Shown: one piece after another, positions 44,286 to 57,200 of the stretch
Position numbering within the stretch: position 1 is the stretch's first letter
How the letters are laid out: every line of letters begins with the position of its first letter
DNA from: Przewalskia tangutica
Taxonomy: Eukaryota; Streptophyta; Magnoliopsida; Solanales; Solanaceae
Assembly (NCBI GenBank): GCA_029844215.1
Contig: CM056723.1
Coordinates: 84,250,790-84,314,789 of the forward strand
DNA: 64,000 bases
Direction of reading: 5' to 3'
Notes under the pieces: model-generated
The model's input: the letters and a program-made list of their open reading frames with translations, nothing else
Told to the model about the DNA's origin: nothing
Databases searched by the model: none
Program-made: the position numbers and the translations under genes

Positions 44286-46987
44286 TGTCACGACCCGACC
44301 CCGGGCCCGCGATTGGTGCCCTACCTGAGCACCCTTACAAGTAACCATCAGAGAGAATCAGTGGAACATACATAAAATGCACAACTTAAATCAATAAGAA
44401 GTCAACCACAGGCTAGCCGATGAGGCTGCCTTCCTGGATATATATATATATATATAAATAGTCAAAAGTAGTTACATCCTTTTTATTTACAAACCGACCC
44501 ACATACATGACTACAGACCTCTAAGAGTTGTGACATAACAAAATGTGTCGGGACAGGGCCCCGCCATACCCCTGAATGTACAACAACCGACAATACCAGG
44601 GATCTGAACCAAAGATGAGCCTCAAGAGTAATGGAGCTTCTCAACAGTTGAACAGTGATCCTAAGAGTGAGGATCAGCAACCTGTTTAACTCTACCTGCG
44701 ACATAATCTCAGCCCCCCGAGGAAAGGGGGTCAGTACAAAATATGTACCAAGTATGTGAAACTTAAAGTACTGCAATGAAATCATATAGTCTAAAATAAA
44801 GCTGGAGACAAGTATGATAACCAAACTAACAGTACACTGTGCCTAACTAATAATGAGAGTAATCAAGAGTATACTTTACTGCGTAAAAATAGGAAGCTCA
44901 TGATAAAATTAGGGCCACCCGCCCGTTGTATCATTAAGCAATCCTACTCCTGGGACTATTTCACCCGCATAGGTCATGTTGACCCGCAATGGAGCAATTT
45001 GCTCCGCATAGGACTATTTCACCCGCATGGGACTATTTCACCCGCAATGAGTACAAACGCCGCACTCGCATCGTGGGTAGCAAATCCACGAAATATGTAG
45101 TAGCCCGGGGGTTTACCCCGCAAAATTTACATAACACTAGCACTTAAGGCTACCATAAATATCATAACATAAGCACAACCGACTATCATAATATCATAAG
45201 AAAGTTAAGAAATCCCTTAACTTCTCATTAGACTTTAATTAGTATGCACTCTCATTTTATATAACGTAAGGCGCTAACATGTCATGAAAAAACCGGGAAT
45301 TTAACCCAAAGTACTACATACCTTTATCCTTTTAAAAATGACTCTTTCTGGTATAAAACCCCCAAGATACTAACACTCGTAGTATCAAGGCTCGTCTACT
45401 TTTCCAAAACAAGTCACTAGACCTTTAGAAATACATTTTTAGGCTTTTAAACCAAGTGAGTTCTACTTTCAAAACATAGGCAACTTATGCCTTTAAATCA
45501 AGTTGTCTTTCTTAAAACCAGGTCGTTTATCATTGTTTAAATCATTTGAGTAAACCACTCATTTAACTTCCCATAAAGTCGTTATAATTAACTTTCCATA
45601 AAGCCATTATAACACTTTATGTCTTTCTAAACCAAGACAATTACGTTCCTCTTTGAAACCAAGAGACTTATACTTTTGAAACCAAGTATCATATACTATC
45701 AAATCAAGTTTCATAACTTTCAGAATACTTCAAGTTCCTTGACTTTAGAAATCAAGTCTCTTAACTTTAAAAATAGTTCAAGTAACCCATACTTATTTTC
45801 AAATCAAGTATTCTATTCTTTTCAAGTCAAGTAATCTTTACATGTAACATCAAGTAACATATACTTTAAAAACCGAGTTACTTCACTTTTCGAAATCAAG
45901 GCAAGGATACCGAACTGAAACCAAGTTTACTTAAAATACGTATGTCTACCGTACTCTACCTTTGTACATACTCATGCTCAAGAGATAGGGAAGAGTTCAC
46001 ATACCTCTACGACTTAATCCACTTGCCAAGTTGAATATGCCGCACGTAGAATGTCAACCTATAATGACCATAATACGTCTATCAACTTCTAGCTTTCCAA
46101 CGTAGAATATTCTAAGTGTAAAGCTTCCTATTCTACGGAAAATTGTGCAGCATTTCCTTTGTTTCTACGTACTTTTCCACCTTTTTCAAGGCCCGAAAAT
46201 CAATAACCAACATGCCACATTTTAGGCTCAACTAATCAAAGGGGATTACACGCCTAACAGGACGTGTAAAATTCGGCACCACAATTAATATAAAACTGTC
46301 CAATAATTAAGGCAATTCTTGGCTATAATCAATGCCAACAACAATGTCAATTTCCGTTCAATTCCTTTTCAATCCAAGTTATTATTCCAACATGTTATAT
46401 ACATAATAACAATTACAACAACTATATTCCCTTTTCTTATATAACATGCGACGATTATAACTATCGACCAAATTGTTTTACCGTCTTAATGGCTAACATG
46501 CCAATCTCGGATTTGAGCTTCTAAATGCCATAACATTAATAGATCTTCATTCTATATATCACATGATCATTTCTAACTTATCATAACATGAAATCTTCAA
46601 TTACAATAGTAAGACGAAGATTTTTACCTCACTAAGCCCAAATATAATCCAAGATTAAAACTCGATCCTTAGCAACTTTAGCTCCTCTTCTTGACGTTCC
46701 AATCCACTCCAAGCAACCCTTGGAAGCTTATGAAGAACTCTTCTTCAAGTTCTAACTCAATCTATGAAAATCCTCTTAGGTTTTCATGTTGCGACTAACG
46801 TAAAAACTTAGTTTTTCCGGGATTTTGTATTGGGATATCCTTAGAATACCTCTAGGGATATTAGGTTTGAATATTGGGATTTATGAACAACAATTGAAGA
46901 ATTGTTTTTATCCAAAAGGGCTCATGGCCAAGAGCAATATCTAGGAACACACAAGTTCTTGATTTTTTTTCCTAAGTCTTGAAGACT
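44286..46987 (-). repeat. 5' LTR of element F, 3'-side segment
   Basis: Starts (in element orientation, ends) at TCGTGACA 44286 and runs 2.7 kb before being cut by G at 46988. It carries a (TA)n run at 44437-44456, ACTATTTCACCCGCAT repeats (44950-45075) and quasi-palindromes (45570-45620). The rest of this LTR, including its U3, is outside the window. Confidence 0.88.
44437..44456. repeat. (TA)n microsatellite
   Basis: About ten TA units in the LTR of F. Shorter ATATATAT runs are at the equivalent place in other LTRs (3937-3948, 13906-13916). Confidence 0.9.
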
Positions 46988-47459
46988 TGTCACGACCCGA
47001 CCCCGGGCCCGCGAATGTTGCCCTACCTGAGCACCCCTTTCAAGTATACATCAGAGAATAGCAGCTGAACATAAACAACACAAACACTTAGATAATAAAC
47101 AACAACAGGATAGCCGATGAGGCCACCTTTCGTACATTTTACATAATCCAAAAAGCAGAACAGTACATCTTTTTTTTTTCTTTACAACCCAATCCACAAG
47201 ATATGACTACAGACCTCTAAGAATAACAACTGTGACGGGACAGGGCCCCGCCATACCCCTGAATATACAACAACCGACAATACCAGGGATAAGCCTCCGG
47301 AGTAATGGAGCTTCTCAACAGCTGAATCAGTGATCCTAAAAGTGAGGATCAACAACCTGTATACTCTACATGCGGCATGAACGCACTCGGCGAGGTCAAG
47401 ATAACATGTACCAAATATGTGAAACTGAAAGTACTGTAATGAAATCATAAGTCTAAAAT
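46988..47459 (-). repeat. 3' LTR of element G, segment 1
   Basis: Ends TCGTGACA at 46988 after AGACT (46983-46987), the likely left duplication of G. It is cut after GTCTAAAAT by element E, and the sequence continues at 57027. Confidence 0.92.
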
Positions 47460-47672
47460 TGTTATACCCCGTATTTCCAGAGTATGTACGCAGGAACGTA
47501 CGTAGGAAATTTCGAACTTCAAGTAGGCTTGGCCGATTTAATTTTGTGCACAACACCCGGTTATAGTCGTTTTTGCAGAAACGTTTTCACGACTTCGTAG
47601 GGGAATTTCCGGCTATGTCATTTTTAATTTTTGCGGATTTTTCCGAGAGACGAAACATTTTGGACCAACAAG

Positions 47673-47692
47673 AGGGCGCCACTTGGCACCCT
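47673..47692 (+). promoter_or_regulatory. U3 dyad of E 5' LTR
   Basis: AGGGCGCCACTTGGCACCCT: both arms changed together relative to the array (GTGAC/GTCAC becomes GCGCC/GGCAC), which keeps the inverted repeat nearly intact. 172 bp upstream of TATA. The 3' LTR copy is at 53761-53780. Confidence 0.65.
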
Positions 47693-47863
47693 CCAATTGG
47701 TGGCTTGAAATCGTCCAACTTGGACGAATTGGTCAAGTAAGACACGTTTTTTGTGCCTTGACAAAGTCAAGGGTAGGTAGGATATTTGTGTTTGGTAAAT
47801 CCTACCCCTACACTTGCCTAACACATGGATTAATCTTGGCCTTTGGTTGGCCATCCCTTGACC

Positions 47864-47871
47864 TATAAATA
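47864..47871 (+). promoter_or_regulatory. E 5' LTR TATA box
   Basis: TATAAATA in the same context as in the array LTRs. The 3' LTR copy is at 53948-53955. Confidence 0.75.
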
Positions 47872-50800
47872 CCCCTCTCCCTTTGATGAATTCTTCATCC
47901 TTTCCACAAATCCTTAAGTGTTAAACTCTCCCCCTCCCTTGTTGTGTTTTCGTCCCCCCCCCCCTCCTCCCTTTGTGAGGCTTAGCCGAGAGCACCCTTC
48001 CCCCCCTTGGCCGAGAGTACCCCCCCCTAGTGGGGTAGGTAGAGGGTATACACCCCCTTGTGGTGTTGTCTCGTATATATACCCTCTTGGTAGAAATACT
48101 CTCAAAAGTATTGTTATAATGCCCAAATTACCTTAGCCATATACCTTGTAGTATTCTAAGGATATACCTATCTGAATAGCCAGAAAATACTATTATACTT
48201 AGTCCACAAACCGAAACCCTAGGAAAATCTCCATAGTCAGTTGAGTATTGTGTAGAAGTTGGTTAGAACTTCTAAGGGTGGTTTAGAGCGGGTTGAGCGC
48301 GGAGTTGGAGCTAAGCGATTGCCCAGATCGACTTTATACTTGGATAATTATGGGCTTATTGAGGTAAATATCTTGTCCTCTATTGTAATTGGAAATTACA
48401 TATTGTTAGAATATATAGTTGAAGTATACTATATATAGAATGAACGTAGTTATTGGCAATGTCTTTTGACTTAAGCACGAATAATACTTACGGAATGTCT
48501 TGCGACTTAAGCCCGAATTTAAAGAAGATTCTTGAATCGTAATTACTTAGGGTCAGACATGAGACTTGTGAAGTAGTACAGTGGAGTAGAATTGTACCGT
48601 TAGGGTTAGATGTATAACCCCGGTTGGCTTGGTAGCGGCCTCGTTAGAGGAGGAGATTTACGTTGCCATGGGGAAGGTCTGCGAATTTTACGTAGAATGT
48701 TCTGCGAAGGGATCTAAATGTTAATAAGCGCCTTGTGGCCTTATAGGTTGAAGTACTACGTATGGCGCGATCTACTGGCTAAGGAGTAGCCGACGGTTTG
48801 AAGTACTTGAGCGTTTTGCTATTAGTCGATACTCGTCGAGGTATGTGAACCTCTTCCTATCTCTTCTAGCATGATATGTGTGAACTATGTAGTACGGTAG
48901 ACGATACGTGCTAAATGTATTTGGTTGGTTTAAAACATAAAGTGTTATAACAGCTTTATGGGAAGTTGGTTATAACAGCTTTATGTTGGTAAGAAAATAC
49001 TTGTGGTTTTTAAAAAGGTCACTGATTTGAACTATAACTGGCGTGTTATGTGTTAATAAAGAACTTGAAGTATTTCAAAAGATTTTTGAATCATTTCGAA
49101 AGAAGAAGTAATACTTGATTTGTTTTGAAAAACTTAAGAGTTATGCTAGCGTTATGGAAAGTTAGGTATAACGTCTTAAGAATGTTTTTACTGATTTTGG
49201 AAATCAGAATGTGTATCGACAAACCACTGCAGCGTTTATAAGAGGAAATGTTTTTAATAATTAAGTATTATTAAAACCAGTAGAAACTTCCATCTGCATA
49301 GAAGCTAAGATGAGACAAAATGATATTTCCTAGATCATGGCTGTTGTAATAAGATTGTTATAAACAAGAATATCCTACTCACATATAAGACTTATGTTTC
49401 TCAGATAGTTTAAAGGAGAATTATATTCTTAAATAAATAAGACTATGAACTACGAAACTTTTCTAAAATGAGAAACTTGAACATTGGAAATTAGGCAAAC
49501 TTGATCATTGGAAAAGAATGTTGCTACTTGATTTTACAAAGAGAAGTAATTGATTTACTTTAAAAGGATAGTCACTCTATTTTATACTACGGGTATTGTG
49601 TGACATTGGGAAAGTAACGTATCTTTTAAAGAGTTAATGTATGAAGTACTTTGGGGATAAAACCCCGAACTTGTTGGCATATAGTAGAAAGTACCTTGTG
49701 TGTATAACTTGATTGTGTTGGTTTGTGATAGCACAGTAATACTTTCTTGTTGATTGATAAGTAAACATGCTAGGATGCTACGTGTGTTAGTATCTTGTGA
49801 TGTTGTGTAAAGGGGTTACCTTTGTTGTGCTTATGTTGCTTAACGATAAGCTGTTGTGTTAGTATTTTACATCACTCATCTCTTGAGATGATTCCGGGTT
49901 AAGCCGCCTCCGACGGGTAGACTCAGCGGTCGATGGACCTATGATTCGAGAATACCTCACGCAGTCCCGGGCCTATGCGAGCTACGAGTTCCGTGTTAGG
50001 TGCGTCCTTTATGGGCATGCGTCCATGTGGCCATGCGATGCGAAGTCGGGGACGATGCCGGAGTAGCTACCTCGATGCGGGAATACCTCATGCGGGCCGA
50101 TGAGATTGGCCTATGCGGAGCTGCGGAGTTCGAGGTTAGACGCGTACATCGACATCGCGGGCAAGTGGCGGCTTTGATCATGTGACGGCCTAGACAGATC
50201 TTATGATCTGATTCATGACCTTGTTGGTACCGTGGGTTTTAGTAATCGGCTATGCCTTCGTACTTACCCCGCATGATTTTATTATGACACGGTGGGACAC
50301 GTGTTCATGTGTTCCTTGGTGCTTTTATATCATAGTCGCCGGCAGTGGCGGAAGGTATTCCACAGGCATGATTGATGTTGTGGGCACGAGACCCATTGCT
50401 ATACTTGAGTGATGACTTGAGGCGTGAGTCCCGACTGACATGATCGCTTTGTTGTAAATCGTAGTTTGTTATCATACATGTCTCCCGCTTTATATGACGA
50501 TTATGATTTCATTTACGATATGTATTTTCGTTCACATACTGCACTGCCAGATCGACCTCCTTCGGGCTGCGTTCATGCCGCAGTTGAGGTACACCGTCGT
50601 TGATCCTAGCTCTCGTGGTCACGCCAGCGTTTGGGAAGCTCCGTTTCTCCGAGGCTTATCGGTGGTATAGTCCCCGCCGTCGTAAGTATTTACATTCGGG
50701 GTTTTGGCGGGCCCTGTCCCGCCATTGTTGTCGTATCATTCTTAGAGGTGCAGAGTAATCGCTGTAAGTGTGGTTTGTAAAAGGATTAAACTGCTCATGT

Positions 50801-51036
50801 TGAAAAAGTTGCTATTTATATATATACCAAGGTAACCGCTTTTGGTTAGCTTTTTCTTATTTCACCGTCTTATTACAATCGGTTTCATGTATTGTCTTTA
50901 TGTTCACCGATTACTACGATGTATGTCTACTTGGGTGCCCGGTAAGGCACGATCCACGCCCGGTTCGGTCGTGACAAAAGTGGTATCGAGCGATTAATCC
51001 TCGGAAAGTGTCTACTGCATCAGATCCAAGAGTCTT

Positions 51037-51070
51037 GATTATCGGTGTGTTGCGCACCACACCAATAATC
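51037..51070 (+). other. leader hairpin, element E
   Basis: Outer stem GATTAT/ATAATC retained; the inner palindrome is GCGCAC instead of GTGCAC, with inner stem GGTG/CACC kept. Confidence 0.6.
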
Positions 51071-51178
51071 GTGAGGCTATAGGGTATTTAGGATTGGTTT
51101 CTATTCTTCTCACTCGAGATCGTGCCTTAGAGCCGTGTTGTAAGTTGGACCTCCGACGTATTTCTTTCCCTTACCGCT

Positions 51179-51900
51179 ATGCCTCCGTAGAGGCAACCCG
51201 CCTGGGAGGCAAGGCGACAAGGGAGCCGCGAGTAAATCTGAGAGGTTACGTGGGCACAGCCCAATCATCACCGGGTGGTGCTTCATTCGGGAGTTCTGCG
51301 GCGTCACTAGCCCCAAAGAAAGTTTAGCACGCGGTAGTTCCTCTGCGGCCATGATATTTGAACCTTCGCCCACGACCAGAGCAGAGAATATGGATTGCAA
51401 AGAGGCGACCTATTACTAGCTATGTATTTAACTACGGCAGAGTATACCGATGTCGCGAATCTTGATGAATATCAACGAGAGGTTGTGCAAGAGTAGTTCT
51501 TGATTAGGCTTGAGCATGGCGGTGCACGAGCTTATACACGCAGTCGAGAAACGTAGATCGACGTTAACGAGGCAGAAGAGGGCGAGCAATGAAGGTCCTT
51601 TGGTAACTTTCGAGGCAAGTCACCTCGCGTGATTTGATTATGCATATCCACAATGCAGAGTGGTCTTCCACGGATTTCAGGACGTTCGGGGTATGCAGGA
51701 GTTGGTTAGAACTCCAGGGCTTCCGGTTCACAGTTTGGCAGACGTCATCCTGGGGAATGTCGTCTTTTAGTTGGTACTTGTTGTACGGCGACCGTCGTGC
51801 ATTTGTCGATATAGTGTCCTTGTAGGAGGACTTTGCCTTCAAGACGGTGGGTAGTTCGTCACCTCCTTAGCTATGCTCACGGGCAGTTTGATTAGAACGA
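51179..51900 (+). pseudogene. gag: gag remnant of element E
   Basis: ATG 51179 aligns with the gag starts of C and the array, but the fourth codon is TAG where the others have a CGTAAG or CGCAAG context, apparently through a lost base. The capsid core is absent: the sequence passes from the basic N-terminus (51180-51240) to a segment near 51490-51560 that resembles MDIARMQAYALG, then to the region before the knuckles (51590-51730). No intact zinc knuckle is found. It is clearly non-functional unless many sequencing errors are present, and even then a large deletion remains. Confidence 0.75.
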
Positions 51901-52439
51901 CTAAGGAGTGAAGATGAGACATAGATCTATCCTTAACCCTCTAGAGTTTTGTATAGGTGATAAGGTGAGTATACCTTAGGTGCTATGTTCTGATAGCAGT
52001 GTGTTAGTTGTGATTTGAAATCATGGTTGTTTAACCGAGTAAGATTTTGGGGGATAGAGAAAGTGTGAGCCTTAGAGCTTTATACGTAGAGACCTTAGAG
52101 GTGAGGCCATCTCGAGAAAAGGTGTAGTGTTATGTTTGACCCTTATCGGAGTGCATAGTGCACGTGAGTTATGTTGGGACAGGTCCATAGTAGTGTGGAA
52201 TGAAAGAGGGTAGTTGAGCTAAGAAGACCGCTAGGTTTTCGTAACGTGATTAGTGAGATTGTTCGGCCGGGAGCTAGTATGATGCGCGTTGCGGTCGGGT
52301 TGAGGCCACGTTGCGTCAACCCGGCGATTTTTGGTGGGGTCAGTTTGGTGGTCCCGCCTTGTGGTAGGGTCACGAGGGTGTTAGGCCCGTGTTCGATTAA
52401 CCAGACGAGTTCGTGGATTTATTCGACCGGTGGTCGGGT

Positions 52440-53250
52440 CGATGGGGCAGCCCATCGTGTTCTTCGTTCGACCGTTTACTCTGTGTTGAGTTATCCGAAG
52501 GTTGAAAGGTCGCGGGGTGCCTACCTTCACCTTATGTCGGCGATGAAGCCTGTGTGGCTATTTTCGTTTTCTAAAAGTTTACGAGCGGGTTAGGAACTGG
52601 TGAGTCTCAGACCGCATTCGCCTCGCCGGTGTTTGATTTCGAGGATAGTTGGGGATTGTTGTCTCCTGTGGAGGTAGTGTTTGATCTACCATTTCAGTGT
52701 TCGGATGTCGCCTTATGAAGCCTTGTAAGGGCGGAAGTGTAAGTTGTCGGTCGATTGGTTCGATGTTGGCAAGGTTCAGACAGTTGGTTCAGGCTTGTTC
52801 CAGCAGACTGTGGATAGTGAGAAGCTTGTCTAGAAGAGGTTATGGCAGCTCAGAGGAATCGTGCGGATAATCGCGACGACGCCAGAGTTCGTGACGGTCG
52901 GTCTTGAAAGTACCACCGGGTTTGGGTGCGACGAGTTTTGGAAAGCAGAGGGAACTTAGCCCGAGTTACTTTGGGTCTTTGTGAGTTCATGTGAAGGATA
53001 GGCCAGGTTGCCTTTATGTTAGCATTTGCCGTCCGACGTAGGAGGCAGTGCGTCCGGTCTTTCGTATTGTGATGTTCGGGGAAGTATCGAAGATCCATCC
53101 AGAGTGTTCCCAGTTAATGATGACCACGTTAGAGATAGTAACCCCGAGTTTTGGATACTGAAGCCGTGTCAGAATGTGGTAAGAGTTCGAGTGTACGACA
53201 TCCTCCGGGATCGCAGCGGCGGCACCATTTGTTGGGTCGTCGGAGCAAGG
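52440..53250 (+). pseudogene. integrase C-terminal remnant of element E
   Basis: Near 52690-52780, in shifting frames, the sequence spells YHFSV, SPYEALYGRK and LPVDWFDVGKVQ, the end of the gypsy integrase core as in D (32700-32820). Further on, near 52905-52970, GKQRELSP matches the GKKGKLSPRYIGP motif of the integrase C-terminal domain, and 53010-53110 carries ALPSDVG and DPSRVFPVND. No chromodomain can be confirmed. The DDE part is missing or unrecognisable. Confidence 0.82.
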
Positions 53251-53551
53251 CTCGCGACAAAGTGACAAAGTGGTATCTACGACGAGTAAAGAGAGAAGCG
53301 AGCATGTATGGCGAGCCTAGATGTGATCATTTCTTTTGTAGAGAGTACGGGCGAAGTATATTTTAGACTCGAGAGAGGTGGTTGTGGTGATGTTAGAGGT
53401 GTTTCCTCGTGGACTTGGATATAAGTATTTTGGTGATTGTTTCGTGGCCATGTGGCGTGTTTGTTCTCGTAAGTATAGTAGTGAAGACTATCTTGGCGCG
53501 CTTGTTTTGAGACTTAGAAGGAACATTCGACGAATGTTTCTAAGAGGAGAA

Positions 53552-56500
53552 TGTTATACCGTATTTCCGCAGTATGACGCAGAACGCACGTAGGAAATTT
53601 CGAACTTCAAGTAGGCTTGGCGATTTAATTTTGTGCACAACACCCGTTATAGTCGTTTTTCTAAGAAAACGTTTTCACGACTTTCGTAGGGGAATTTCCG
53701 CTATGTCATTTTTAATTTTTGCGGATTTTTCCGAGAGGCGAAACATTTTGGACCAACAAGAGGGCGCCACTTGGCACCCTCCAATTGGTGGCTTGAAATC
53801 GTCCAACTTGGACGAATTGGTCAAGTAAGACACGTTTTTTGTGCCTTGACAAAGTCAAGGGTAGGTAGGATATTTGTGTTTGGTAAATCCTAGCCCTACA
53901 CTTGCCTAACACACGGATTAATCTTGGCCTTTGGTCCATCCTTGACCTATAAATACCCCTCTCCCTTTGATGAATTCTTCATCCTTTCCACAAATCCTTA
54001 AGTGTTAAACTCTCCCCCTCCCTTGTTGTGTTTTCGTACCCCCCCCCCCCCTCCTCCCTTTGTGAGGCTTAGCCGAGAGCACCCTTCCCTCGGCGAGAGT
54101 ACCCCAGTGGGAGTAGAGGTATACACCCCCTTGTGGTGTTGTCTCGTATATATACCCTCTTGGTAGAAATACTCTCAAAAGTATTGTTATAATGCCCAAA
54201 TTACCTTAGCCATATACCTTGTAGTATTCTAAGGATATACCTATCTGAATAGCCCGTAAAATACTATTATACTTCCGGTCCACAAAACCGAAACCCTAGG
54301 AAAATCTCCATAGTCCGTTGAGTATTGTGTAGAAGTTAGTTAGAACTTCTAAGGGTGGTTTAGAGCGGTTGAGCGCCGGAGTTGGAGCTAAGCGATTGCC
54401 CAGATCGACTTTATACTTGGATAATTATGGGCTTATTGAGGTAAATATCTTGTCCTCTATTGTAATTGGAAATTACATATTGTTAGAATATATAGTTGAA
54501 GTATACTATATATAGAACTGAACGTAGTTATTGGCAATGTCTTTGACTTAAGCTGAATAATACTTACTGAATGTCTTGCGACTTAAGCTGAATTTAAAGA
54601 AGATTCTTGAATGTAATTACTTAGGGTCAGACATGAGACTTGTGAAGTAGTACAGTGGAGTAGAATTGTACGTTAGGTTAGATGTATAACCCCGGTTGGC
54701 TTGGTAGTGGCGGCCTCGTTAGAGGAGAGATTTACGCTGTTGTGTGGGAGAGTCTTGCCGAATTTTCGTAGAATGTTCTGCGAAGGGATCTAAATGTTAA
54801 TAAAGCGCCTTGTGGCCTTATAGGTTGAAGTACTACGATGGCGCGATCCATCGCTAAGGAGTAGCCGACGGTTTGAAGTACTTGAGCGTTTTGCTATTAG
54901 TCGATACTCGTCGCGAGGTATGTGAACCTCTTCCTATCTCTTCTAGCATGATATGTGTGAACTATGTAGTACGGTGACGCATACGTGCTAAATGTATTTG
55001 GTTGGTTTAAAACATAAAGTGTTATAACAACTTTATGGGAAGTTGGTTATAACAGCTTTATGTTGGTAAGAAAATAATTGTGGTTTTTAAAAATGTCACT
55101 GATTTGAACTATAACTGGCGTGTTATGTGTTAATAAAGAACTTGAAGTATTTCAAAAGATTTTGAATCATTTGAAAGAAGAAGTAATACTTGATTTGTTT
55201 TGAAAAACTTAAGAGTTATGCTAGCGTTATGGAAAGTTAGGTATAACGTCTTAAGAATGTTTTTACTGATTTTGGAAATCAGAATGTGTATCGACAAACC
55301 ACTGCAGCGTTTATAAGAGGAAATGTTTTTAATAATTAAGTATTATTAAAACTAAGAGAAACTTCCATCTGCATAAGCTAAGATGAGACAAAATGATATT
55401 TCCTAGATCATGGTCATTGTAATAAGATTGTTATAAACAAGAATATCCTACTCACATATAAGACTTATGTTTCTCGATAGTTTAAAGGAGAATTATATTC
55501 TTAAATAAATAAGACTATGAACTCTAAACTTTTCTAAAATGAGAAACTTGAACATTGGAAATTAGGCAAACTTGATCATTGGAAAAGAATGTTGCTACTT
55601 GATTTTACAAAGAGAAGTAATTGATTTACTTTAAAAGGATAGTCACTCTATTTTATACTACGTATTGTGTGACATTGGGAAAGTAACGATCTTTTAAAGA
55701 GTTAATGTATGAAGTACTTTGGGGATAAAACCCGAACTTGTTGGCATATAGTAGAAAGTACCTTGTGTGTATAACTTGATTGTGTTGGTTTGTGATAGCA
55801 CAGTAATACTTTCTTGTTGATTGATAAGTAAACATGCTAGGATGCTACGTGTGTTAGTATCTTGTGATGTTGTGTAAAGGGGTTACCTTTGTTGTGCTTA
55901 TGTTGCTTAACGATAAGTTGTTGTGTTAGTATTTTACATCACTCATCTCGAGATGATTCCGGGTTAAGCGCCTCCACGCGGGTAGACTCAGTGGTCGATG
56001 GACCTATGATTCGAGAATACCTACGCAGTCCCGGGCCTATCGCGAGCTACGAGTTCCGTGTTAGGTGCGTCCTTTATGGGCACGCGGTCCATGTGGCCAC
56101 GCGGATCGCGAAGTCGGTGATACGCCGGGAGTAGCTACCCTCGATGCGGGAATACCTCATGCGGGCCGATGAGATTGGCCTATCGCGAGTCGCGGAGTTC
56201 GAGGTTAGACGCGCACATCGACATCGCGCAAGTGGCGGCTTTGATCATGACGGCCTGCAGACAGATCTTATGATACGATTCATGACCTTGTTGGTACCGT
56301 GGGTTTTAGTAGTCGGCTATGCCTTCGCATTTACCCCGCACAGCTTTATTATGACACGTGGGACACGTGTTCATGTGTTCCTTGGTGCTTTTATATCATA
56401 AATTCGCCAGCATGAGGAAGGTATTCCACGCATGATTGATGTTGTGGCCCGAGACCCATTGCTATACTTGAGTGATGACTTGAGGCGTGAGTCCCCGACT

Positions 56501-57021
56501 TACGATCGCTTTGTCAGAAGCGTAGTTTGGTTATCATACATGTCTCCCGCTTTATATGACTATGATTTCATTTACGATGTATTTTCGCCACATACTCTGC
56601 ACTGCCAGATCGACCTCCTTCGGGGCCGCGTTCATGCCGCAGTTGAGGTACACCGCCGTTGATCCTAGCTCGTGGTCACGATTTCAGTTGGGAAGCTCCG
56701 TTTCTCGAGGCTTATCGATGGTATAGTCCGTCGTCGTAAGTATTTACATTCAGGGTTTGGCGGCCCTGTCCGCCATTGTTGTCGTATCATTCTTAGAGGT
56801 GCAGAGAATCTTGTTGTGGCGGGTTTGTAAAAGGATTAAATCGCTCATGTTGAAAAAGTTGCTATTTATATATATCAAGGTAACCGCTTTTGGTTAGCCT
56901 GCCTTCTTATTTCACCGTCTTATTACACTGGTTTCATGTATTGTCTTTATGTTCCGTGATTACTGATGTATGTCTACTGGTGCCGGGTAAGGCACGACCA
57001 CGCCCGGTTCGGGTCGTGACA
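53552..57021 (+). repeat. 3' LTR of element E (3.47 kb)
   Basis: Preceded by purine tract AAGAGGAGAA and followed by AAAAT. The start reads TGTTATACCGTATTTCC, two C fewer than usual. Dyad 53761-53780, TATA 53948-53955, quasi-palindrome 55013-55037. Differences from the 5' LTR are mostly one- or two-base indels at CAG, CTG and CCGG sites. Confidence 0.95.
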
Positions 57022-57200
57022 AAAATAAAGCTAGAGACATGTATGATAACTCAAATAACAGTACATTGTGCCTTACTAACAATGAGAGCAAACAAGAGTA
57101 TACTTTACTGCATAAAAATAGGAGGCTCATGATCAAAGTAGGGCCACCCGCCCGTAGTATCATTAAGTAATCCTACTCTTGGGACTATTTCACCCGCAAG
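57022..57200 (-). repeat. 3' LTR of element G, segment 2
   Basis: Begins with the AAAAT duplication of E and continues the LTR from 47459; it matches 44790-44965 of F. It ends at GCAAG, where a solo LTR is inserted. Confidence 0.92.

Larger units (their letters stand above)
47460..50976 (+). repeat. 5' LTR of element E (3.52 kb)
   Basis: TGTTATACCCCG to TCGTGACA. U3 dyad 47673-47692 (AGGGCGCC/GGCACCCT form), TATA box 47864-47871, C-rich leader (47925-48040), quasi-palindrome 48936-48960, a repeat block of GAATACCTCATGCGGGCC type (49945-50170). Colinear with the 3' LTR. Confidence 0.95.
50977..53551 (+). mobile_element. internal region of element E
   Basis: Order: primer site (50981-50991, TGGTATCGAGC), leader hairpin (51037-51070), gag remnant (51179-51900), the shared TCCTTAACCCTCTAGAG tail and block around 52338-52430, integrase remnant (52440-53250), 3' tail with purine tract (53542-53551). 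It corresponds piece for piece to D. Confidence 0.88.
47460..57021 (+). mobile_element. element E: complete non-autonomous LTR retrotransposon (9.56 kb)
   Basis: Two 3.5-kb LTRs flank a 2.6-kb internal region, with AAAAT at 47455-47459 and 57022-57026. The internal region has a gag remnant and an integrase tail but no protease or RT. Plus orientation, as for the tandem array. It is the only complete single element in the window. Confidence 0.95.

Noticed and set aside
53010..53370. Possible chromodomain after the integrase of E.
   Set aside because: Only the post-integrase linker (DPSRVFPV) can be read; no aromatic cage or conserved chromodomain order is visible.
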